Counted from the stretch's first letter, positions 48,216-57,672 are shown. The stretch is DNA of 64,000 nt from an uncultured Eubacteriales bacterium (GCA_949292905.1 CASFAV010000016.1:62001-126000), one strand, 5' to 3'. Notes: generated from the letters alone by a model not told the origin. Made by a program: numbers and translations.

Positions 48216-51200
48216 TTATTTGTTTGCGTTCAGCTTTTCGCGCAGAACGGATTTCTGACGTTCTATTATCTGTACGAGGTCGGTAAGCACTTTCGCCCTC
48301 GACAGCCACCAGTCGCGCGACCATACGCGCACGATGAGCCAACCTTTGCTCTCGAGGAATTTGAAGCGGTACACGTCGCGCTCCAGCACGCTCGCGCTCG
48401 AATGATATGCCTGATAATCGCATTCCACGCCGAGCACGTATCTTTCGATTTCGGGATCGTATATGCCGAGCGAAAGCTTGTAATCGGTGTTGCCGAGGTT
48501 GATATCCACTTCGTAACCGAGCTTTTCGAGCTGCTCTTTGATCTGTTCCTCGTAGGCTCCGATGGGATCGATCACCTCGGTCGAGCGGTGTATCGTCTGT
48601 AAAATGTCTTTCACCTCGCCGGGGTTGCGCGAAGAAACCGCGCGGGCGTAGGAGAGATATTTTTTCAGAAGTTTGGGACCGGGGTTCTTGGTCGTTTCGT
48701 TGCGGTCGAGTTCCTCGGGCTCGATGCTCGTCACGACGTAAACTTTCTTCTTAGCTCTTGTTATCGCGACGTTCAGGCGGTTTTCTCCGCCTTCCGCGGA
48801 GAGGGAGCCGAACTGAGCCACCACGCGGTCGTAATCGTTACGCGCGTAGCCAACGCTGAAGATGATTATATCGCGTTCTTCGCCCTGCACGTTTTCGAGG
48901 TTCTTGACGAAAAGCCCCACGTTCTCGCCGTCTTCCACGCGGTTACGCTCCTTGAAGAGCTGTTTGCGGAATATCTGAGTTTTATCCGCTTCCGCGTCCA
49001 GCAGGTCTTCGATATACTCCTTTTGCTCGATGTTGAAGGTGACTATACCGACGGTCTCGTTCATCTCGCGGCGTGCGAAAATGTTTTTGACGAGTTTGAC
49101 GACGGCAGCCGCTTCTTCGTGGTTATGCCTGTTCTGCCAGGTACCCTTCACTTTGATGCGTTCGATGGGCGGTTCGGAATAATTTTTACCGGTATTGGGC
49201 GCTATTTGTAGTTTGTTTTCGTAGAAAGCCGCGTTGGAGAAGTCTATAAGCTCCGCGAAGTTACTGCGGTAGTGGTAGGAGAGGTGCACGGGATAATATC
49301 TCGCGGTAGCAAGGTCGAGAAGGCTCTCCACTTCGAGGGCCGCTTGTGTGGAAAGATCGAGCCCGTTGTCCACCGAATAATCCCCGAAGTATTTTTTGAC
49401 GAAACCGGCGGTGGGGCGGAGCTGTTTGCTGTCGCCCGCGACGACTACCTTCGAGCCACGGTAAATGGCGGGAAGGGCGTTCTCTATGAAGATCTGCGAC
49501 GCTTCGTCGAAGACGACGAGATCGAATAGGTCGCGCTTCAGAGGAAGTATCGTACTGACGACTTCGGGCGACAGGAGCCAGCATGGGAAGAGTCTCAAAA
49601 GGAATTCGTCGTAATAGTCGAACATCTGCCTTATGGGACGCAGCGCGCGCTGTTTCTGGATGTCGTAGAGGAAGTCCTTACGGTGTTCCGCGTTCTTGAA
49701 ATACTCCGAATACTCCGCGCTGAACATCGACGTCGCGAGCGATCTCGAAAGTTCGCGCTGATCGGATTTCAAGCGCAGAATACGGTGGCGCATCTCGTCG
49801 AAGGTGACCGTTTTGGAGAGGAAAGGCTCTATGAGCGCGTCCATCGAAACTATTTCGTGATAAATGCGCAAAGGCAGTATCTTATCGAGAACTTCGCGCA
49901 TCGAACGGAGATTGCCGTCCGAATGTTCGTAAGCGAAGTCGAGCACCGATTTCACTTCGGGGCTCAACGCGTTGAGCGCGGTATTCATGTCGCGTACCTT
50001 GACGTAGCTGTTCAGCGCGTCCTGAAGTTTCTCGAGGAAGCAGGTGTTGCCGTTGATGAGTCCGCCCACGGCGAGAGCGTAACCGCCCTTGTCGAGGACT
50101 TTCGAGAGGGGACGGAAATCTTCGGCGTAATCGTCGAGTACGTTTTTGGCGACGTTGAGGTCTATCTTGACGTTCTCGCAGTACTCGCCGTACTTAAGGC
50201 GGAGAAAGGGGTACAGCGGCCACAGCAACGGGAACGCCGACGCGTGCATCCAGCCCGAAAGCACGGGGTGCTCGAAATTGGTTATCGTTTTCGCTACGCG
50301 TTTGAGCGTGCGGCGGTCGGAAGCCGCGTTTTCGAGATAGAAAGAGGTAAGATATCTGCTGTAAGGATATCTCGAACTGTCGAAGGGGACGAGCGGCTTC
50401 GAGAGGAGCTTCTCGATAAGAGCCTGCGCTTCCTTGAGCTGGTGCATGTCGATATCCGAGAGGATATGCGTGACCATTTCGTTACTCTTGACGAGCTCCA
50501 CCCGCGTGAGATAGAATTTAGCGAGATTTTTGTCGTTCACGAGCTTGATACTCTCGTTGAGAGTGGGATAATTCTCTTCGATTATCGCCGTCTTTTTGAG
50601 CTCACCGTACAGCTTATAGTCCTTTGTATCCTTGCCGATATTGTAGCTTCCGGCATACATTTCCTGCAGGGTGAGTCCGAATTCGGTACGGTTGAAAAGC
50701 GTGTCGCTTATCGATTGGAGAGTGTCTATTTCCTGACGGATATCGAATTCCGTTTTCTTATAATAATCCTGCTTGTCCGCGTAATCCGCGGTCGCGGTAG
50801 CCGCGTGCATCGTGCGCAGTCTCTCGAAAAAAGCGTTCTTGTCCTTCTCCGGGTCGGGTATGAGCATGGCTTTCGTGTTGAGCTTCCCGAGTCTGGAGAA
50901 TACGACGTCGAGCGCGGCGCGCTTCTGGCTTACCACGAGCACGCGCTTGTTCTTGCATAATGCGTCGCTTATTATGTTGACTATCGTCTGCGATTTGCCG
51001 GTTCCGGGAGGGCCGTATATGACGATGTTGTCGCGGCGGTTTATCTCCACGAGCGCGTTCTCCTGCGCGTAATCGAGGTCGTTGATGGGATAATAAGAGG
51101 GCGTTACCATCATATCCTTGCGCTTGCTTAGCTTGAGTTCGCGCTTGGCTTTACGCTTGCGTTCGAAAAGTCCTTCGCGTTTTTTCTCGTTGTTCGGAGA

Positions 51201-52103
51201 AAGCAGCGCTTCTATCGAAGGCGTGGTCAGATCGTCTTTCTCGAGCGCGAGATAATCGTTGTATATGGCGTTCGCGAGGGGGAATTTTCCTATGACGGCA
51301 TAATTGCGCACCTCGAGCCCTTCGAGAGGCGTTCCGCTCGCGTCGAAGCTCTGCAAAGATTTGCGCCTTACGGAACGCAGCTTGAAGCCGTGCGCGTTCA
51401 GATAATCCACTACGTCGTACGCGCCGCCGAAGGCGTCCTCCGCCAGAGGATCGAATTCCTGTATGAGCTTCTCTGTGGATATATTATGTTCTTTCGCGTA
51501 CGCGAGCACGAACGCTTTGTTCAGCATTATAGGCTGATTGGGCGTAAGGGTAAGGGTGGCTTCGTCTTTCTCTATCGCGATGTGTGCGGGGAAAAGAAGC
51601 AGAGGCGCTCTGAGCTGTATGTCCGCCGAAAGACTGCCGATAACGAAAGGATATCCTATATATAAATCGTAAAGTCCCGTCTCTTTCTCGACTTCTTCCA
51701 CTTCGCGCTTCAGATATTTGAGGCTGTCTATCTGAGAAGAAACTATTTTATTCACGCGGTTTTGCGGCGTGGCTTGTTTCGCGCGGCGCACGGTTACGGA
51801 CTCCGCTTCCGCGGCGAGCGCGTCGGTGTCCGTAACGACGGTGAGGCGGTCCGCTTCTTCGTTCACCGAATCCGTCTTTGCCGCCTGCTTGAGCAGTTTG
51901 GCTACCACTTTGTCGTTGATGAGAGAGAAAGATCTTCTGCCGTGCCACAGGAAATCGAGAAATTCGTCGGTATCGTTGCGGTTTTCCATTATCGCGCCGA
52001 TATCGAAAGTGTATTTTTTTACGATGCCTTTCACGTATAAACTGCGGTTATTGCCGCTGATCTGTATGAAACGCTCTTTATATTTTCTGTAAACCGGATT
52101 CAT
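48216..52103 (-). CDS. SF1 helicase with N-terminal DUF4011-like region and C-terminal Vsr-like (MTES_1575-type) domain
   Basis: Large 1295-aa ATPase. The N-terminal ~330 residues resemble DUF4011-type regions. The SF1 motor has Walker A GPPGTGKSQT (~365), motif II DEASQ (~857), motif III GDSKQLRPT, motif IV-like SYHYRS, ENVQGEERDIIIFS and motif VI NVAITRAKKKVYV, i.e. the Upf1/Dna2-like group; about 480 residues separate motifs I and II, much of it helical. The C-terminus (~1180-1290) has ECDYQAYHS and RVWSRDWW as in MTES_1575-type endonucleases, but the expected first acidic residue appears to be Ser (KLSLGIYDP). Helicases of this build occur in phage-defence contexts. ATG with AGGAG; its own promoter is divergent from thyA. 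Confidence 0.85.
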   Translation of the reverse strand: MNPVYRKYKERFIQISGNNRSLYVKGIVKKYTFDIGAIMENRNDTDEFLDFLWHGRRSFSLINDKVVAKLLKQAAKTDSVNEEADRLTVVTDTDALAAEAESVTVRRAKQATPQNRVNKIVSSQIDSLKYLKREVEEVEKETGLYDLYIGYPFVIGSLSADIQLRAPLLLFPAHIAIEKDEATLTLTPNQPIMLNKAFVLAYAKEHNISTEKLIQEFDPLAEDAFGGAYDVVDYLNAHGFKLRSVRRKSLQSFDASGTPLEGLEVRNYAVIGKFPLANAIYNDYLALEKDDLTTPSIEALLSPNNEKKREGLFERKRKAKRELKLSKRKDMMVTPSYYPINDLDYAQENALVEINRRDNIVIYGPPGTGKSQTIVNIISDALCKNKRVLVVSQKRAALDVVFSRLGKLNTKAMLIPDPEKDKNAFFERLRTMHAATATADYADKQDYYKKTEFDIRQEIDTLQSISDTLFNRTEFGLTLQEMYAGSYNIGKDTKDYKLYGELKKTAIIEENYPTLNESIKLVNDKNLAKFYLTRVELVKSNEMVTHILSDIDMHQLKEAQALIEKLLSKPLVPFDSSRYPYSRYLTSFYLENAASDRRTLKRVAKTITNFEHPVLSGWMHASAFPLLWPLYPFLRLKYGEYCENVKIDLNVAKNVLDDYAEDFRPLSKVLDKGGYALAVGGLINGNTCFLEKLQDALNSYVKVRDMNTALNALSPEVKSVLDFAYEHSDGNLRSMREVLDKILPLRIYHEIVSMDALIEPFLSKTVTFDEMRHRILRLKSDQRELSRSLATSMFSAEYSEYFKNAEHRKDFLYDIQKQRALRPIRQMFDYYDEFLLRLFPCWLLSPEVVSTILPLKRDLFDLVVFDEASQIFIENALPAIYRGSKVVVAGDSKQLRPTAGFVKKYFGDYSVDNGLDLSTQAALEVESLLDLATARYYPVHLSYHYRSNFAELIDFSNAAFYENKLQIAPNTGKNYSEPPIERIKVKGTWQNRHNHEEAAAVVKLVKNIFARREMNETVGIVTFNIEQKEYIEDLLDAEADKTQIFRKQLFKERNRVEDGENVGLFVKNLENVQGEERDIIIFSVGYARNDYDRVVAQFGSLSAEGGENRLNVAITRAKKKVYVVTSIEPEELDRNETTKNPGPKLLKKYLSYARAVSSRNPGEVKDILQTIHRSTEVIDPIGAYEEQIKEQLEKLGYEVDINLGNTDYKLSLGIYDPEIERYVLGVECDYQAYHSSASVLERDVYRFKFLESKGWLIVRVWSRDWWLSRAKVLTDLVQIIERQKSVLREKLNANK

Positions 52104-52135
52104 AGTACTCCTAATTCTTGTAAATACTCCGACTA

Positions 52136-52164
52136 ATTATACCATATAAATTCCGGCTTGTAAA
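52136..52164 (-). promoter_or_regulatory. Promoter of the minus-strand helicase-degV-apbE string
   Basis: Read on the minus strand: -35 TTTACA (52159-52164), 17-bp spacer and consensus -10 TATAAT (52136-52141), preceded by TGG as an extended -10. It lies 33 bp upstream of the helicase ATG. Confidence 0.75.
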
Positions 52165-52242
52165 CTTAAAATCCCATCTAAATGCGCCCGCGCGTAAGCG
52201 TTGCCCGTAAGGCGAAAATAACCGCATATTCGGAAATAATTG

Positions 52243-52270
52243 TTGCCGAAACAAGGAAATGTGGTATAAT
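52243..52270 (+). promoter_or_regulatory. Promoter of thyA
   Basis: -35 TTGCCG (52243-52248), 16-bp spacer and consensus -10 TATAAT (52265-52270) with extended -10 TGG just before it. It is divergent from the helicase promoter, with about 80 bp between the two -35 elements. Confidence 0.7.
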
Positions 52271-52318
52271 TGTAAAAAACGCGAAACAGTATCCGGCTTC
52301 GGGTACGGGAGAAAGCAA

Positions 52319-53149
52319 ATGAGTTATGCCGACAGGATATTCGTCGCCAACATGCGCGACATACTGGATAACGGTTACAGCGACGCGGAACTCGCGGTAA
52401 GACCGCACTGGGCGGACGGGACGCCGGCGCACACCGTAAAAAAATTCTGTATCGTGAACAGATACGATCTCCGTAAGGAATTCCCTATAATCACCGTGCG
52501 AAAAACGGCATTCGAAGCGGCGATAGACGAAATATTGTGGATATGGCAGAAAAAATCGAATAACGTGCACGACCTTAATTCGCATATATGGGACTCGTGG
52601 GCGGACGAAACGGGGTCGATAGGCAAGGCGTACGGCTATCAGCTCGGCGTGAAGCATATCTACAAAGAAGGCGAATTCGACCAGGTGGACAGGGTTCTGT
52701 ACGACCTTAAGAACAATCCCCAGTCCAGAAGGATAATGACGAACATATACGTGCATGCGGATCTTCACGAAATGAATCTCTATCCTTGCGCGTATTCCAT
52801 GACGTTCAACGTGTCGGGCAAGACGCTGAACTGCATACTCAATCAGCGTTCGCAGGACATGCTCACCGCCAACAACTGGAACGTGGTGCAATACGCCGTG
52901 CTTCAGCACATGATGGCTCAGGTGAGCGGACTCGAGGCGGGAGAGCTCGTGCACGTCATCGCAGACGCGCACGTCTACGACAGGCATATCCCTATCGTCG
53001 AGGAAATAATCAAACGCGAGCAATTTCCCGCGCCCGAATTCGTTATAAATAAGGACGTCAAGAACTTTTACGACTTTAAGGTATCCGATTTTGCACTTGA
53101 GGGATACGAATACACGCCTTTAGGAAAGAAGATAGAGGTGGCTATCTGA
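52319..53149 (+). CDS. thyA: Thymidylate synthase
   Basis: Methylates dUMP to dTMP using 5,10-methylene-THF. From ATG 52319 the protein is 276 aa with catalytic Cys157 (LYPCAYSM), NQRSQDM, NNWNVVQYA (the ThyA NxxxY region) and DAHVYDRHI. An upstream in-frame GTG (52259) lies in the promoter and is rejected. The enzyme uses up THF as DHF, which FolA, encoded 217 bp downstream, restores. Confidence 0.95.
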   Translation: MSYADRIFVANMRDILDNGYSDAELAVRPHWADGTPAHTVKKFCIVNRYDLRKEFPIITVRKTAFEAAIDEILWIWQKKSNNVHDLNSHIWDSWADETGSIGKAYGYQLGVKHIYKEGEFDQVDRVLYDLKNNPQSRRIMTNIYVHADLHEMNLYPCAYSMTFNVSGKTLNCILNQRSQDMLTANNWNVVQYAVLQHMMAQVSGLEAGELVHVIADAHVYDRHIPIVEEIIKREQFPAPEFVINKDVKNFYDFKVSDFALEGYEYTPLGKKIEVAI

Positions 53150-53176
53150 ACTGTGCGCTTTACGGAAGCGGTAAAA

Positions 53177-53201
53177 AAGGAGCGGCGACAATCCGCTCCT
53201 T
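53177..53201. terminator. Palindromic hairpin after thyA, T-tract on the minus strand
   Basis: AAGGAGCGG (53177-53185) and CCGCTCCTT (53193-53201) form a perfect 9-bp stem with a 7-nt loop, 27 bp after the thyA stop. On the + strand the following sequence is only moderately T-rich (ACTCTTACG). On the minus strand the stem is followed by six Ts, so it would terminate better in that direction. Confidence 0.6.
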
Positions 53202-53245
53202 ACTCTTACGCGCTACGCGCGCGACGACATATTAAAAAAAGTGCT

Positions 53246-53273
53246 TTGAAATCCGCGCGCTATATGCTATAAT
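53246..53273 (+). promoter_or_regulatory. Promoter of the folA operon
   Basis: -35 TTGAAA (53246-53251), 16-bp spacer and consensus -10 TATAAT (53268-53273) with TGC as extended -10. The predicted leader before folA is about 85 nt and GC-rich, with GCGC-type repeats; no known riboswitch was recognised in it. Confidence 0.72.
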
Positions 53274-53366
53274 ATATCATTATGTCGCGCTGCGTAAAGG
53301 CAAGCGCGCCGCGAAAATTTTGCGCGAGGCCGCCGCGAGGGCACGGCACGTCGGAGGATAATTGTT

Positions 53367-53870
53367 ATGCAGGCGATTGTGGCTGTCGACAGAGAATGGG
53401 GCATAGGCAAGAATAACGGTATGTTGTTTCATCTGCCCACAGACCTGAAGTATTTCAAGGAAAAAACTTCGGGTAAAGTCATTGTAATGGGCGGGAATAC
53501 TCTGCTTTCTTTCCCCGGCTCTAAACCGCTTCCGAACAGAGTGAATCTCGTGCTGAGCGACGTATTCACCCGCGACGACTGCAGGGTGTTTTCCACCCTT
53601 CAAGAGCTTTTCGCGGAGCTTAAAAGCTACGATACCGACGACGTGTTCGTCGTGGGCGGCGCGATGTTCTACGCCACGATGATAGATTATTGTAAATACG
53701 CTTTCGTTACCAAAGTGGACGCCGTAGGCGACGCTAAAGTGTTTTTCCCAAAGCTCGACGGCAGGGAAGGCTGGCGCGAGATATGGAGAAGCGAGCCGGT
53801 AGTCGACAACGGATTTACGGTAACCTTTACCAAATACGAAAATCTCAATCCAAAGGAACTCGATATATGA
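53367..53870 (+). CDS. folA: Dihydrofolate reductase
   Basis: NADPH-dependent reduction of dihydrofolate. 167 aa with the family blocks [50 protein letters not shown] (both abbreviated forms of the classic WGIGxxxxLPW and MGRxTxxS regions) and [14 protein letters not shown]. The active-site acidic residue is Asp26-like (LPTDLKYF), and Gly-Asn replaces the usual Gly-Arg-Lys after MG. GGAGGA lies 9 bp before the ATG. It overlaps icd by 4 bp. Confidence 0.93.
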   Translation: MQAIVAVDREWGIGKNNGMLFHLPTDLKYFKEKTSGKVIVMGGNTLLSFPGSKPLPNRVNLVLSDVFTRDDCRVFSTLQELFAELKSYDTDDVFVVGGAMFYATMIDYCKYAFVTKVDAVGDAKVFFPKLDGREGWREIWRSEPVVDNGFTVTFTKYENLNPKELDI

Positions 53871-55057
53871 CAAAGATCAAAATGACAACGCCGCTCGTAG
53901 AGCTCGACGGCGACGAAATGACCCGTATCCTCTGGCAAAAGATCAAGGAAATACTTATTTTGCCATACGTCGATCTCAAGACCGAGTATTACGACCTCGG
54001 ACTTCCCGAGAGAGAAAGAACGGGCGACAAAGTGACGTCCGACGCGGCGTACGCCATCAAAAAGTACGGAGTGGGCGTGAAATGCGCGACTATAACTCCC
54101 AACGCGCAGCGCGTCGAGGAATACAAACTCAGCAAGATGTGGAAGTCCCCGAACGGAACCGTGCGTTCTATACTCGACGGAACGGTATTCCGCGCGCCCG
54201 TGCTCGTGGACGGTATCAAACCGCTCGTAAGTAACTGGACGAAGCCCATCACGATAGCCCGTCACGCATACGGCGACGTATACGCCGGAGTCGAAGCCTA
54301 CGTTCCCGAGGGCGGCAAAGTTTATATGGAACTTCCCTCCGGAGAAAAGAAGCTCATCAAGGAAATGCCTTCTGCAGGCGTCATACAGGGAATGCATAAC
54401 CTCGACGCCAGTATCGCGGGATTCGCGAGATCGTGCTTCAATTACGCGCTTTCCACCAAGCAGGATCTGTGGTTCGCGACGAAAGACACCATCAGCAAGA
54501 TATACGACCACCGTTTCAAGGACATTTTCGCGGAGATATACGAAGCGGAATACGCTTCCGAATTCGAGAAAGCGGGCATCGAATACTTCTATACCCTTAT
54601 CGACGACGCCGTGGCGCGCGTCATGCGCAGTAAAGGCGGTTTCATCTGGGCTTGCAAGAATTACGACGGTGACGTCATGAGCGACATGCTCGCTACGGCG
54701 TTCGGTTCTCTCGCCATGATGACCTCGGTGCTCGTGTCTCCCGACGGGAAATACGAATACGAAGCCGCTCACGGCACCGTTACCCGCCATTATTACAAGC
54801 ATCTTAAAGGCGAAGAAACTTCCACCAATTCCGTGGCAACGATATTCGCCTGGACGGGCGCGCTAGCGAAGCGCGGCGAACTCGATCATAACGACGCACT
54901 CGTCGAATTCGCCCGTAAACTCGAGAAAGCCACGACCGACACCATCGAAAGCGGCGTGATGACCAAAGACCTTGTGGGACTCTTCGACAAGGAAGGCGTC
55001 ACCGCGCGCGGCGTCAACAGCGTGGATTTCCTTAAAGCGATAGCCGAAAGACTGTAA
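53867..55057 (+). CDS. icd: NADP-dependent isocitrate dehydrogenase, eukaryote-like dimeric type
   Basis: Oxidative decarboxylation of isocitrate to 2-oxoglutarate. From ATG 53867 the product is 396 aa: [60 protein letters not shown] and [30 protein letters not shown], characteristic of the homodimeric subfamily shared with eukaryotes rather than the E. coli type. The upstream in-frame ATG lies inside folA and is rejected; AAAGGA is 9 bp before the chosen start. The ATGA overlap with folA suggests coupling. No citrate synthase or aconitase is in the window. Confidence 0.94.
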   Translation: MTKIKMTTPLVELDGDEMTRILWQKIKEILILPYVDLKTEYYDLGLPERERTGDKVTSDAAYAIKKYGVGVKCATITPNAQRVEEYKLSKMWKSPNGTVRSILDGTVFRAPVLVDGIKPLVSNWTKPITIARHAYGDVYAGVEAYVPEGGKVYMELPSGEKKLIKEMPSAGVIQGMHNLDASIAGFARSCFNYALSTKQDLWFATKDTISKIYDHRFKDIFAEIYEAEYASEFEKAGIEYFYTLIDDAVARVMRSKGGFIWACKNYDGDVMSDMLATAFGSLAMMTSVLVSPDGKYEYEAAHGTVTRHYYKHLKGEETSTNSVATIFAWTGALAKRGELDHNDALVEFARKLEKATTDTIESGVMTKDLVGLFDKEGVTARGVNSVDFLKAIAERL

Positions 55058-55061
55058 CGAA

Positions 55062-55697
55062 ATGATAGTAAAGACATTCAATTTCCCGCTGTTCATGGAC
55101 GGGAACTGCTATCTCGTATACGACGAGAATTCTTCTGAAGCCGTGCTCGTGGATTGCGGAAGGGGTTTCAATAAAATCAATTCCTTCTGCGCCGAGCACG
55201 GGCTCACCGTGAAATACGTACTGCTCACCCACGGACATTTCGATCACATATACGACGGAAGCGAATGGCAGAAAGCGGGCGCGGAAATTTACGTGCACGA
55301 AGCCGACGAAGACAAACTGTATACGCAGGGGAGTATGGGCGGCAGATTCGGATTAAAGACGAGTTCGAGATACTTCCGCGCCGACAAGCTTCTGAAGGGC
55401 GGCGAAAGGCTGGAACTTGCGGGAGTCGTTTTCGATGTCATACATACCCCAGGACATACACCGGGCGGCGTGTGCTACCTTGCGGGCAACGCTCTATTTT
55501 CCGGCGACACTATATTTGCTGGAAGCTACGGAAGAACGGACTTCCCGGGCGGGAGCATGGAATCGCTCGTATCCTCCGCCGCGAAACTGTTCGCGCTGGA
55601 CAACGCCCGCAACATAACGGTCTACCCGGGACACGGACCGGTAAGTAATCTCGAATACGAAGCTCGCAACAATCCCGTCAATTACGTCGTATTATGA
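55062..55697 (+). CDS. MBL-fold metallohydrolase (glyoxalase II-like)
   Basis: 211-aa metallo-beta-lactamase-fold protein with HGHFDH (His57, His59, Asp61, His62), HTPGHTPGG, SGDTIF and PGHGP metal ligands, and no signal peptide. This pattern matches the small hydroxyacylglutathione hydrolase-like group common in Firmicutes; the natural substrate is unknown. It follows icd by 4 bp and overlaps hemZ by 4 bp. Confidence 0.92.
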   Translation: MIVKTFNFPLFMDGNCYLVYDENSSEAVLVDCGRGFNKINSFCAEHGLTVKYVLLTHGHFDHIYDGSEWQKAGAEIYVHEADEDKLYTQGSMGGRFGLKTSSRYFRADKLLKGGERLELAGVVFDVIHTPGHTPGGVCYLAGNALFSGDTIFAGSYGRTDFPGGSMESLVSSAAKLFALDNARNITVYPGHGPVSNLEYEARNNPVNYVVL

Positions 55698-57088
55698 GCG
55701 CGTTCGTACTGCGCCTCGATTGTACCGCCCTGCCTTCCTACATGAACGACGTACAGGAAGTCGTCAGGGCGTTTTCTCCGTATATAATTATCGACGCGAA
55801 AGCCGAAGGGCTCCTTTCCGTTGCCGCGGATATGACGGAGGGGGGAGCCGTGCGGGTGCGCATAGCTTCTTCCCACGCGCCGGAAGTCGAGGAGATATGT
55901 CCCGCGCCGCATAAGGGCGAACTTGAGGACAAGAGAATTTTCAAGAGCTTCGTAAAGAGGAAATTATATAGCTATTGCAACAGACTGACGGGGATTTCAT
56001 TGCCGTACGGCTCGCTCACCGGCGTGCGTCCGACTGCTGTGTATTACCGCGCAATCGGTAGCTATAGCAACATAATTGATTATCTCACCGAGGAATACGA
56101 CGTCGAGCCGTTGCGCGCGAAGCTCATAGCCGACGTCGTGGCGGGGCAGGCTCCCGTATATAATTTCGAAGGCAGTGGCGTGGACGTATTCGTCAATATC
56201 CCGATATGTCCCACGCGGTGCAGATACTGTTCGTTCATATCGACGGAATACGCGAGAGTAAGGAAGCTCGTTCCCGCTTACGTAGACGCGGTGGCGGAGG
56301 AGCTCGAAGCGATAGGCGACGTCATCAGGCGCGACGAACTTAAAGTCAGAAGCGTGTATTTCGGAGGCGGCACGCCCACTTCGCTTTCGGCAGAGGAGCT
56401 GAAGCGCCTCGTTGCGCTTGCTTCTTACGGTACGGAATTCACCGTCGAAGCGGGAAGGCCAGATTCGGTGACCGACGAGAAAATGCGCGCGCTTGCCGAG
56501 GGCGGCGTGACCAGAGTTTCCGTCAATCCGCAGACGCTGAAGGATTCCACGCTCGCGGCTATCGGCAGGAAGCATACGACGGCGCAGTTTTACGAAGCGT
56601 ACCGCATTGCCCGCGGATACGGCTTCAATATAAATACCGACCTTATCGCGGGGCTGGAGAACGAAACGGTTGACGATTTCAAGGCTTCCCTCGACGGAGT
56701 GATCGCGCTTTCTCCGGAGAATATCACCGTGCACAGCCTTTCCGTTAAGCGAGGCGCCGCTCTTAAAGAGGAGGGCGTGGGCAGGATAGCCGACGGCAGG
56801 GTTAAGGCTATGACGGAGTACGCTATAGCCGCGCTCGATTCGGCGGGATATATCCCTTACTATATGTACCGCCAGAAGAATACCGCGGACGGGTTGGAGA
56901 ACGTGGGCTATTGCAAGCCCGGAAAGCAGTGTGTCTATAACGTCGATTATATGGAGGAAACCAATACCGTACTTTCGGCGGGAGCGGGGGCGGTCACCAA
57001 ATACGTCTATTCCCGCGAGGGGCGTTTCGAGAGGAGATCCAACGCCAAGGGCTTCGAAGAATATCTGCGCAGAGCGGGAAAACTGTGA
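55694..57088 (+). CDS. hemZ: HemZ-type radical SAM coproporphyrinogen dehydrogenase-like protein
   Basis: 464 aa. The radical SAM motif is Cys172, Cys176, Cys179 (CPTRCRYCSF), preceded by an N-terminal domain of about 160 residues that ends in SLTGVRPTAVYYR, the arrangement seen in the HemZ subgroup of Firmicutes. VYFGGGTPTSLSAEEL and SVNPQTLKDSTLAAIGRKHT follow. No other heme-synthesis gene is in the window, so the substrate is inferred from family only. The MBL-hemZ overlap is a common clostridial arrangement. Confidence 0.88.
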   Translation: MSAFVLRLDCTALPSYMNDVQEVVRAFSPYIIIDAKAEGLLSVAADMTEGGAVRVRIASSHAPEVEEICPAPHKGELEDKRIFKSFVKRKLYSYCNRLTGISLPYGSLTGVRPTAVYYRAIGSYSNIIDYLTEEYDVEPLRAKLIADVVAGQAPVYNFEGSGVDVFVNIPICPTRCRYCSFISTEYARVRKLVPAYVDAVAEELEAIGDVIRRDELKVRSVYFGGGTPTSLSAEELKRLVALASYGTEFTVEAGRPDSVTDEKMRALAEGGVTRVSVNPQTLKDSTLAAIGRKHTTAQFYEAYRIARGYGFNINTDLIAGLENETVDDFKASLDGVIALSPENITVHSLSVKRGAALKEEGVGRIADGRVKAMTEYAIAALDSAGYIPYYMYRQKNTADGLENVGYCKPGKQCVYNVDYMEETNTVLSAGAGAVTKYVYSREGRFERRSNAKGFEEYLRRAGKL

Positions 57089-57168
57089 TATCCCGCGCCC
57101 GTCGGCGGCTTTGCCGCTGCGTTGACGAAGCAGAATAAAAATTTTGCCCGCATTTTGATTAAATTCGC

Positions 57169-57198
57169 TTTACATTTTAATAATATTTATGCTACATT
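57169..57198 (+). promoter_or_regulatory. Probable promoter of rpsO
   Basis: -35 TTTACA (57169-57174), 18-bp spacer, -10 TACATT (57193-57198). It lies in an AT-rich stretch after hemZ and leaves a leader of about 85 nt before rpsO, long enough for the S15 autoregulatory structures known in other bacteria, although none was recognised by motif. Confidence 0.5.
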
Positions 57199-57289
57199 AT
57201 GTAAGCGATTTACCTCGCCCTCGGTTCGGAATGCGGTTTTCGTACTGGGAGCAAGGCGTATCAGCTCATTCGAAAAGGAGTAAATTACA

Positions 57290-57553
57290 ATGACAACCGA
57301 ACAAAAAAAAGAGATCATCGCCAAATTCGGCAAGAACGAGAACGACACCGGTTCCACCGAAGTCCAGGTCGCGTTGCTCACCAAGAGAATAGCCGACCTC
57401 AACGCGCACCTTGCAGTGCATAAGAAAGACCACCACAGCCGCAGAGGACTTCTGAAGCTCGTAGGTCAGAGAAAGAACCTTCTCCGTTATCTGATGGAGA
57501 CCGATATCGAGAGCTACAGAAACATCATCGCAGAATTAGGTATTCGTAAGTAA
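57290..57553 (+). CDS. rpsO: 30S ribosomal protein S15
   Basis: 87-aa primary 16S rRNA-binding protein with the family blocks [47 protein letters not shown] and [17 protein letters not shown]. It has a strong AAAAGGAG ribosome-binding site. A terminator follows, and pnp lies downstream, the conserved rpsO-pnp order. Confidence 0.97.
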   Translation: MTTEQKKEIIAKFGKNENDTGSTEVQVALLTKRIADLNAHLAVHKKDHHSRRGLLKLVGQRKNLLRYLMETDIESYRNIIAELGIRK

Positions 57554-57560
57554 TTCCGGA

Positions 57561-57588
57561 AAGGGTGGCGGTTTCGCCACCCTTTTTT
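57561..57588 (+). terminator. Rho-independent terminator between rpsO and pnp
   Basis: Perfect 10-bp stem AAGGGTGGCG/CGCCACCCTT (57561-57570 and 57575-57584) with a GTTT loop, followed by further Ts. It lies 8 bp after the rpsO stop and probably lets only part of transcription continue into pnp. Confidence 0.93.
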
Positions 57589-57672
57589 CACGGATAAGCG
57601 GCTTTATACGCCGCATGTCCGCTTAAAAAGTTATAAATTATCAAGTCCCCGCGGATGGGGACAGGAGGCAAA

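Noticed and set aside
52259..52318. Upstream GTG start for thyA
   Set aside because: It would place the -10 box inside the coding sequence; ATG 52319 matches ThyA homologues.
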